From positions 1 to 29,204 of the forward strand of contig CAMFSN010000007.1 of NCBI GenBank assembly GCA_945983015.1: a DNA stretch of 29,204 bases, written 5' to 3'. The notes beneath the pieces are model-generated. The model worked only from the letters and a program-made list of their open reading frames with translations. It made no database searches and was not told the origin of the DNA. Source of the DNA: an uncultured Bacteroidales bacterium. GTDB lineage: Bacteria; Bacteroidota; Bacteroidia; Bacteroidales; UBA932. How positions within the stretch are numbered: the stretch's first letter is position 1; every line of letters begins with the position of its first letter. A program made the translations under genes and the position numbers. Below are positions 24,248 through 29,204 of this stretch, one piece after another.

Positions 24248-25470
24248 TATATATAGATTAATTCAGAAATCTTGTTTTCGCCCCAGAGTTCTCGGGCTAA
24301 GGTCCTAAGGTCTTCGGCGCTGATGCCCTCGAGAATTTTTAAATTCTCTTCGTCCGAGATGAGTTTGCCGTAGGCCAATACGTTTTTCCCCATAGACAGG
24401 CACTGGGTCTCCTTGCTGTCTGAAGAGATGGCGAGTTGCCCCATCAGTTGTTTTTTCGCCGCCTTGAGAAACTTTTCTCCAAACTTTTCAGAGCGGAGTT
24501 TATCTAGTATCTGCGATATGCTTTTAAGGCATTTGTTCAAATTCTCCTGTTCACAGCCTATGCTGATACTCACTAGACCGGCATCGCTGTATTGGTTATA
24601 ATTGCACTCGGCGGCATAGACCCAGCCGTGTTTCTCCCTCAATTGGGCATTTAGCAGGCTGTTGCTGGCCGGACCCCCAAGAATATTGCAAAGGAGAACA
24701 CTTGCTATCCGTCGTTCCTTATCGTAGAGACTTGGGGCCAAGGAGCCCAAGACCAGGTTAACCTCGTGATTCCCTTTGTCTTCCCTAAGGCTGAAATGCC
24801 GAGGAAGGGGAGGAAATTGCTCTGCATAAGTGTATGGGGGGCTTTGTTTGAGGTATTTGGCGCAGGCTGACAGGAGCATTTTTTCCAGTTTCTCCTCTTT
24901 TTCGTCAGCCACAATGCTGAGGACCATAGAAGATGGGCGGAAATGTCTCTTGTAGAAAGTTAGCAGGTCTTCCCTCTTGGCATTTCTGATGGAATCCACT
25001 GTCCCCAGGGTAAGTCTCCCCAGAGGATGTCCTTCGAAGAAGAGGCTTTCGAATTTGTCGAAGATGTCTTCCGAGGGGCTGTCTTTATAAGATATGATCT
25101 CGTCTATCACCACACCCTTTTCTATCTCTATCTCGTCTTCAGGGAAAGTGGCCTCGCTTGCTATTTCCAGCAGTAGTCTTACGGCCTTCCCTATGTCTTC
25201 CCTGAGGGTGGTGGCGTGCAGCACTATCTCTTCCTTGGTGGTGTAGGCATTGAGTTCTCCGCCCAATTTGTCAAGCACAGAATTGATGCTTCTGGCGCTT
25301 CTGTGCTCGCTTCCCTTAAATAGGCAGTGTTCTACGAAATGAGCTATTCCTTCAGGAAGTTCCTCTTCCGCCCTGGTGCCACATCTGACACTGATGGCGC
25401 AACAGGCGGATTTGCCGCCGCTTCTTTTAATTATATATCTCAGCCCTTGCGGACTAGTGCTTTGTATCAT
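24247..25470 (-). CDS. M16 family zinc metallopeptidase
   Basis: A 407-residue single-unit insulinase-family protease. The inverted zinc motif HFVEH gives His44, Glu47 and His48, and the third ligand Glu124 lies in VVIDEI, 76 residues after His48, the classic spacing. The C-terminal half carries the substrate-contacting Arg and Tyr in LREKHGWVYA, so both halves of the M16B mitochondrial-processing-peptidase type are in one chain that likely dimerises. No signal peptide is seen, which suggests a cytoplasmic peptidase despite the exported protein encoded upstream. The start overlaps that upstream gene by 17 bases and the end overlaps the methyltransferase start by one. Confidence 0.93.
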   Translation of the reverse strand: MIQSTSPQGLRYIIKRSGGKSACCAISVRCGTRAEEELPEGIAHFVEHCLFKGSEHRSARSINSVLDKLGGELNAYTTKEEIVLHATTLREDIGKAVRLLLEIASEATFPEDEIEIEKGVVIDEIISYKDSPSEDIFDKFESLFFEGHPLGRLTLGTVDSIRNAKREDLLTFYKRHFRPSSMVLSIVADEKEEKLEKMLLSACAKYLKQSPPYTYAEQFPPLPRHFSLREDKGNHEVNLVLGSLAPSLYDKERRIASVLLCNILGGPASNSLLNAQLREKHGWVYAAECNYNQYSDAGLVSISIGCEQENLNKCLKSISQILDKLRSEKFGEKFLKAAKKQLMGQLAISSDSKETQCLSMGKNVLAYGKLISDEENLKILEGISAEDLRTLARELWGENKISELIYI

Positions 25471-26320
25471 TTTTATATTTGTGCTCGGCTTGGATGGCTT
25501 TCAGGCTTTTTTGGGTAAAGCCTCTTTGGCCAATTTTCTTGTATTTGTTCTTCTTATAGTAGAGCAGTTCGTGTCTGTCTGCGCTCACTATGACCTGTAT
25601 GCTTTCGGATTTGGGTGAAGGCTCGTTGCTGCTGATGCAAAAGCCTATCAGGGCATCGGCTGAACCGGCATTGAAAAGACTGTCCACAGTGAAACTGTCA
25701 GTATAGACCAGTCCGTGTCCGCTTGAGCTAAGGGAGTCCTTGCCCGCTATGCCATCGGAAAGATCTTCCCGGGCTATGTACAGCGTCTTTTTCCTGCCTT
25801 TTGAGAGCGGACCTGAAAATTGGTCCAGATTCATATAGACTACCTGGTCGTGCAGGATGGAACTCTCTACGTAGTGCTGCATTATGTCTATCATCGCACT
25901 GAGATAGGAAATCTCCCTGCCGGTGGAAAAATCTTTAGGGCTCAAAGGAAGCTTTAGAATGTCCATTCTGCTGTTCATACTGGAAAAGCCCTTCTTGTCT
26001 CCGCATTTTTCCAGATTCAGGTAAATCAGGGAATTGTTCTCTTCCGTCAGGTACAGGATGTAGTAAAGAGGAGAGACCTTAATGCTTTCCAGATCTTCTT
26101 TAAAGCAGAATTCGAAAGGGGACACTCTCCAACGGCTCTTGATCTCGTTTTTTATCGCTATGTCCAGCAGCTCGTTCCCGCTTAGAACGACCATTGTGGT
26201 CTTGGCCGGAAAATCAGAGAGCCTGCTTTTTTTAGTGTAAATCCTGAATTGCGCCTGAGCATTCACGCAACAAAGCAGCAGGAGCATCCCGAGCAGATAT
26301 TTTAGAGTCTTATGTTTCAT
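25454..26320 (-). CDS. Exported protein of unknown function
   Basis: I do not recognise this 288-residue protein. It has a clear Sec signal peptide: basic MKHKTLKY, hydrophobic LLGMLLLLCC, and a cleavage site after VNAQA (about residue 23). The mature part is soluble, with no further membrane segment. Mid-sequence it has LYYILYLTEENNSLIYLNLEK (beta-rich), and a basic C-terminus (YYKKNKYKKIGQRG). It looks like one of the lineage-specific Bacteroidales periplasmic proteins. It leads the operon with an M16 peptidase and an O-methyltransferase, and it is divergent from dnaX. The 17-base overlap with M16 suggests translational coupling. Confidence 0.85.
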   Translation of the reverse strand: MKHKTLKYLLGMLLLLCCVNAQAQFRIYTKKSRLSDFPAKTTMVVLSGNELLDIAIKNEIKSRWRVSPFEFCFKEDLESIKVSPLYYILYLTEENNSLIYLNLEKCGDKKGFSSMNSRMDILKLPLSPKDFSTGREISYLSAMIDIMQHYVESSILHDQVVYMNLDQFSGPLSKGRKKTLYIAREDLSDGIAGKDSLSSSGHGLVYTDSFTVDSLFNAGSADALIGFCISSNEPSPKSESIQVIVSADRHELLYYKKNKYKKIGQRGFTQKSLKAIQAEHKYKNDTKH

Positions 26321-26325
26321 TCACG

Positions 26326-26333
26326 CAAATATA
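26326..26333 (-). promoter_or_regulatory. -7 box for the exported protein operon
   Basis: Minus-strand TATATTTG matches TAnnTTTG exactly and ends five bases before the ATG at 26320. It mirrors the dnaX box across the same 63-base divergent gap. Confidence 0.45.
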
Positions 26334-26370
26334 CATAATTCCAATTATTTTTCTTTGCCGAAAAAATACT

Positions 26371-26378
26371 TAAATTTG
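26371..26378 (+). promoter_or_regulatory. -7 box for dnaX
   Basis: TAAATTTG matches TAnnTTTG exactly and ends five bases before the ATG at 26384. A TTTG at 26354-26357 is 13 bases upstream, which is shorter than the usual -33 spacing. The in-frame GTG at 26378 overlaps the box, so it is unlikely to be the start. Confidence 0.45.
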
Positions 26379-26383
26379 TGCCT

Positions 26384-28285
26384 ATGTCAGATTATATCGT
26401 ATCAGCCAGAAAATATCGTCCCGATTCTTTCGAACATCTGATAGGTCAGGATACTATAGCCAGAACTCTGAAAAATTCCATCCAGAGGGGAAAATTGGCA
26501 CACGCATATCTTTTCTGCGGACCGAGAGGGGTTGGAAAGACTTCTTCAGCCCGTATTTTCGCGAAGGCCATAAACTGTTCTCATCCTACGGAGGATATGG
26601 AGCCTTGTGGTCAGTGCGAGTCCTGCCTGTCATTTGCCGAAGGTCGCTCCTACTGCATCCACGAACTAGACGCAGCCTCAAACAATGGAGTTGAGGACAT
26701 CAAGGCCCTGATGGATCAGGTTCAAATCCCTCCCCAGGTCGGGAAGTACAGCGTCTATATCATAGACGAGGTGCATATGCTTTCCCAGCAGGCTTTCAAT
26801 GCCTTCCTGAAGACATTGGAGGAACCGCCTGCCCACGCCATTTTCATCCTATGTACGACAGAAAAGCATAAGATTATCCCTACCATACTCTCTCGCTGTC
26901 AGACCTATGACTTTAACCGGATAAGTGTTCCGGACATAGTCAGGAACCTTAGAAACATCGCTGACAAGGAGAATGTCAGCATAGCGGATGAGAGTCTGCA
27001 CGTGATAGCCAGAAAGGCTGACGGGGCTATGCGCGATGCCCTTACCATCTTTGATCAGACGATAGCATTCTGCGGTACGCAAGTGGATCACCAGGAGGTG
27101 CTGCGGAACCTGAATGTGCTGGACTACGATTACTCTTTCCGCCTGGTGGAAGCCGCCCTAAGGTCTGACTATGCCACTGTTCTGCTGATAATCAACGAGG
27201 TTCTTTCCAAGGGTTTCAATGCCCTGTATTTCGTGGTTTCAGTCGGGGAGCATCTTAGAGACCTGCTGGTCAGCAAGACCGGTGGACTTGAGGCTTTGCT
27301 GGATTTTCCGGAAAGTCTTAAGGAGAGGTATAAAAAACAGTCAGAGGAGTGCAGCGTGAATTTCCTTTATACTGCTCTTTCTTATATAAGTGCTTGTGAG
27401 TCAGGATTTAAGCAGGCAGCTAACCAGAGGCTTCACGTGGAGTTTTCGCTCTTGAAGCTTTGTTTTATAAATGCCAAGCCTGATGCCTCTCAGCAGAGCC
27501 TTTCTTCCAAGCCTGCCCCTAGCTCCGCCGCTGCCTCTGCCCCTGCCCCTGTATCAGCACCTGTATCAGCACCTGTATCAGCACCTGCGGCGCTGACTCC
27601 ACAGGCAACAGTAGCTCCACAGGCAACAGCAGCACCTGCGGCTTCAGCTACTCCACAGGCCTCGGTAGCTTCAGCGACCCCAGCTACTCCACAAGCATCA
27701 GTGGCTCCAGCGAGCCCATCGAGCCCAGCGACCCCAGCAGATCCGCCGGCATCAACTCCGCCACAGGCAGCGCCAGCCGAGCCTCAGCCATCGGCTGAGA
27801 CGGGGCGCGCCCGTCAGCGCCGTCCCGCCGCCCTTTCCCTCAGCTCTATGATGAAGGAAGAGAAGGAATTGTCAGGGGAGTCAAAAGAGTCAACTGTGCA
27901 GGACCCTTTGCCATCGGAAGCCGATGTGGAAAAAAGTTGGAAAGACATCATAGCTATGTGTCAGGCCAGTCCTGTCAGCAGCAGACTTGCCGGCATATTC
28001 TCGAATGCGCCTTATGAGATATCTCTGAAGGATAATGATATGTTTCTGACCATTAAGGTAGATAATGAGAATACCAAAAAGTGGCTCGAAGATAAGTTCG
28101 TACTCAGGATGCAGACTAAGATGCAGCAGGCTCTAGGCACTTCCCGTGCCAGGCTTGGGGTCGATCTGATACCTGCCGAAGAGGTGAAGGAGATTATCTA
28201 TATGGCTCAGGACAAGGCTAAAAAAATTATGGAAGACCATCCGGAGGTAAGTCATCTGGTAGTTGATTTGGAACTTGATTCGTAG
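26384..28285 (+). CDS. dnaX: DNA polymerase III subunits gamma/tau
   Basis: A 633-residue clamp-loader ATPase of the replicative polymerase. AAA+ motifs: Walker A GPRGVGKTSSARIF (about 43-56), zinc module CGQCESC plus neighbouring Cys (about 76-95), Walker B VYIIDEVHML (about 123-132), sensor 1 CTTEKHK and the SRC motif (ILSRCQTYDF). Domain III continues to about 365. A Pro/Ala/Ser/Thr-rich linker (about 368-485) includes three perfect PVSA copies, followed by a C-terminal domain (about 515-633, SWKDIIAMCQASPVS) that in tau contacts the polymerase or helicase. I choose ATG 26384, not GTG 26378. Only the full tau form is predicted. It ends four bases before lptB. Confidence 0.96.
   Translation: MSDYIVSARKYRPDSFEHLIGQDTIARTLKNSIQRGKLAHAYLFCGPRGVGKTSSARIFAKAINCSHPTEDMEPCGQCESCLSFAEGRSYCIHELDAASNNGVEDIKALMDQVQIPPQVGKYSVYIIDEVHMLSQQAFNAFLKTLEEPPAHAIFILCTTEKHKIIPTILSRCQTYDFNRISVPDIVRNLRNIADKENVSIADESLHVIARKADGAMRDALTIFDQTIAFCGTQVDHQEVLRNLNVLDYDYSFRLVEAALRSDYATVLLIINEVLSKGFNALYFVVSVGEHLRDLLVSKTGGLEALLDFPESLKERYKKQSEECSVNFLYTALSYISACESGFKQAANQRLHVEFSLLKLCFINAKPDASQQSLSSKPAPSSAAASAPAPVSAPVSAPVSAPAALTPQATVAPQATAAPAASATPQASVASATPATPQASVAPASPSSPATPADPPASTPPQAAPAEPQPSAETGRARQRRPAALSLSSMMKEEKELSGESKESTVQDPLPSEADVEKSWKDIIAMCQASPVSSRLAGIFSNAPYEISLKDNDMFLTIKVDNENTKKWLEDKFVLRMQTKMQQALGTSRARLGVDLIPAEEVKEIIYMAQDKAKKIMEDHPEVSHLVVDLELDS
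27548..27583 (+). repeat. Three tandem 12-bp repeats in dnaX linker
   Basis: CCTGTATCAGCA is repeated three times exactly and encodes PVSA units; degenerate TPQASVA-like units continue to about 27730. The repeats keep the reading frame when copy number changes. Confidence 0.9.
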
Positions 28286-28289
28286 AGGA

Positions 28290-29069
28290 ATGAAACTTCG
28301 TTGTGAAAATCTGGTAAAGAAATACGGCATCCGCACGGTAGTGAAAGGAGTGTCGATGGAAGTCAATCAGGGAGAAATCGTGGGTTTTTTGGGTCCTAAC
28401 GGCGCAGGAAAGACCACCAGTTTCTATATGATAACAGGGCAGATAGTGCCTAATGAGGGTCACGTCTATCTGGACGACAAGGAGATAACAAAGTTTCCTA
28501 TGTACAAGAGGGCTCAGATGGGAGTTGGATATCTCCCTCAGGACGCCTCCGTGTTCAGGAAGATGTCCGTGGAGGATAATATCCTTTCGGTTATGGAGAT
28601 GAAGGGAATTCCGAAAAAGCAAAGGCTGGAAAGGCTTGAGGAATTGATCAGTGAGTTTAATCTCTCGAAGGTCAGGAAGTCCCTGGGAATCCAGCTCTCC
28701 GGAGGCGAGAGACGTCGCTGCGAAATCGCGAGAGCCCTCGCGATAGACCCTAAATTCATCCTATTGGATGAGCCTTTTGCGGGTGTGGACCCTATAGCTG
28801 TGGAGGATATTCAGTACATCATCGCCAAACTCAAATATAAGAACATAGGTGTGATCATTACTGACCATAACGTAGGCGAGACTTTGGCGATTACGGACAG
28901 GGCCTACCTGCTCTACGAGGGAACCATCCTTCAGGAAGGCACACCTGTGGCTTTGGCTTCGGATGAGGATGTGAGAACCAAGTACCTGGGAGCCGGTTTT
29001 GTTTTAAAACGTTCCGTGAGCGTGCAGAGGGCTCAGGATGAGTATGAGAAAGGGAGACAGAATTTATGA
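28290..29069 (+). CDS. lptB: LPS export ABC transporter ATP-binding protein LptB
   Basis: A 259-residue ABC ATPase of the lipopolysaccharide export system (LptB2FG), which drives LPS from the inner membrane onto the Lpt bridge. It shows Walker A GPNGAGKTTSFYM (about 38-50), Q-loop GYLPQDASVF, signature LSGGERRRCEIARAL (about 141-155), Walker B FILLDEPFAGVDP and the H-loop Asp-His (ITDHNV). The Q-loop sequence DASVFRKMSVEDN is the typical LptB variant that separates it from branched-chain amino acid LivG/LivF proteins. ATG 28290 is favoured, four bases after dnaX, over an upstream in-frame TTG at 28263 that lies inside dnaX. Its stop overlaps the response-regulator start (ATGA). Confidence 0.95.
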   Translation: MKLRCENLVKKYGIRTVVKGVSMEVNQGEIVGFLGPNGAGKTTSFYMITGQIVPNEGHVYLDDKEITKFPMYKRAQMGVGYLPQDASVFRKMSVEDNILSVMEMKGIPKKQRLERLEELISEFNLSKVRKSLGIQLSGGERRRCEIARALAIDPKFILLDEPFAGVDPIAVEDIQYIIAKLKYKNIGVIITDHNVGETLAITDRAYLLYEGTILQEGTPVALASDEDVRTKYLGAGFVLKRSVSVQRAQDEYEKGRQNL

Positions 29070-29204
29070 AGATATTGATAATAGATGACGAGAGATCCAT
29101 CAGAAATTCTCTCAGGGAGATTTTGACAGAAGAATCATACTCTGTAGATGTGGCAGAGGATGGAGAGAGTGGAGTAAAGGCTGCCCTTTCGAACAGATAT
29201 GACG
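29066..29204 (+). CDS. Response regulator, N-terminal fragment (cut by window edge)
   Basis: Only the first 46 residues are in the window. They begin MKILIIDDERSIRNSLREIL, a CheY-like receiver domain with the acidic pair Asp8-Asp9, then a GESGVKAAL helix 2 segment; the phosphoacceptor Asp should fall just beyond the edge, after RYD. The ATG overlaps the lptB stop (ATGA). In many Bacteroidota lptB is followed by a sigma-54-type NtrC-family regulator, so this is the most likely full form, but the output domain is not visible. Confidence 0.85.
   Translation, partial: MKILIIDDERSIRNSLREILTEESYSVDVAEDGESGVKAALSNRYD

Noticed and set aside
26378..26383. GTG start for dnaX
   Set aside because: It shares a base with the TAAATTTG box; MSDYIVSARKYRP from 26384 matches the family N-terminus.
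27929..27942. A6-G run in dnaX as a possible programmed frameshift giving gamma
   Set aside because: The run is read as GAA AAA AGT, which is the wrong phase for the A AAA AAG slippery heptamer, and it lies far past the position where a gamma product would be expected. No stem-loop was seen after it.
28263..28289. TTG start for lptB
   Set aside because: It would lie inside dnaX and add nine residues without family match; the ATG at 28290 starts MKLRCENLVKKYG, as in other LptB proteins.
1..29204. CRISPR array, prophage, toxin-antitoxin or defence genes
   Set aside because: I looked on both strands for regularly spaced repeats, short paired ORFs and known nuclease or integrase motifs and saw none.

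Overview
The window looks like chromosomal DNA of an uncultured or gut-type Bacteroidales (Bacteroidota). The evidence is the moderate GC content, the absence of clear Shine-Dalgarno sites, start codons preceded by the Bacteroidota -7 box TAnnTTTG, and the gene content: a short SerA without an ACT domain inside serC-serA-DUF1015, a tandem pair of deoxynucleoside kinases, a lipoprotein FKBP isomerase, a ROK glucokinase beside a GluP-type MFS sugar carrier, and lptB next to a response regulator. I cannot assign a genus. No tRNA, rRNA, CRISPR array, insertion sequence, phage gene or replication origin is visible. No stretch longer than about 175 bases lacks a gene, the largest gap being 23433-23605.

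Layout. 1-3196 (+): the 3' end of uvrA, overlapping by four bases a GH3 beta-glycosidase lipoprotein. 3164-3811 (-): an MBL-fold hydrolase whose 3' end overlaps the GH3 gene. 3876-11486 (+): two paralogous deoxynucleoside kinases, a long-chain acyl-CoA ligase, an MFS sugar transporter, ROK glucokinase, FKBP lipoprotein and an ALDH3-like aldehyde dehydrogenase, ending in a perfect 13-bp inverted repeat that contains the last stop codon. 11502-12086 (-): a small protein that resembles the pRiA4b ORF-3/TnpR-passenger fold and carries a long Asp/Glu tail. 12126-22186 (+): yigZ, then a tight run serC-serA-DUF1015-recQ-dnaG-metG. 22143-23432 (-): a condensation/acetyltransferase-like protein whose 3' end overlaps metG. 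23606-26320 (-): a compact operon of an exported unknown protein, an M16 peptidase and an O-methyltransferase. 26384-29204 (+): dnaX, lptB and the start of a response-regulator gene cut by the window edge.

How the genes work together. The region is mostly housekeeping: DNA repair and replication (uvrA, recQ, dnaG, dnaX), nucleotide salvage (two dNKs), serine synthesis (serC, serA), translation (metG), envelope export (lptB), and use of sugars and lipids (GH3, MFS plus glucokinase, acyl-CoA ligase, ALDH). Glucose released by the GH3 lipoprotein could be imported by the MFS carrier and phosphorylated by the ROK kinase, although these genes are not in one transcription unit.

I see no obvious defence island or cargo cluster. 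The most unusual signals are: (i) a recurring TAnnTTTG box only 5-6 bases before several ATGs, implying almost leaderless mRNAs; (ii) three convergent gene junctions handled by CDS overlap or by hairpins embedded in coding sequence; (iii) a short SerA with Lys where the catalytic His should be, co-transcribed with a DUF1015 protein carrying an ADGHHR motif; (iv) the acidic-tailed pRiA4b-like protein.
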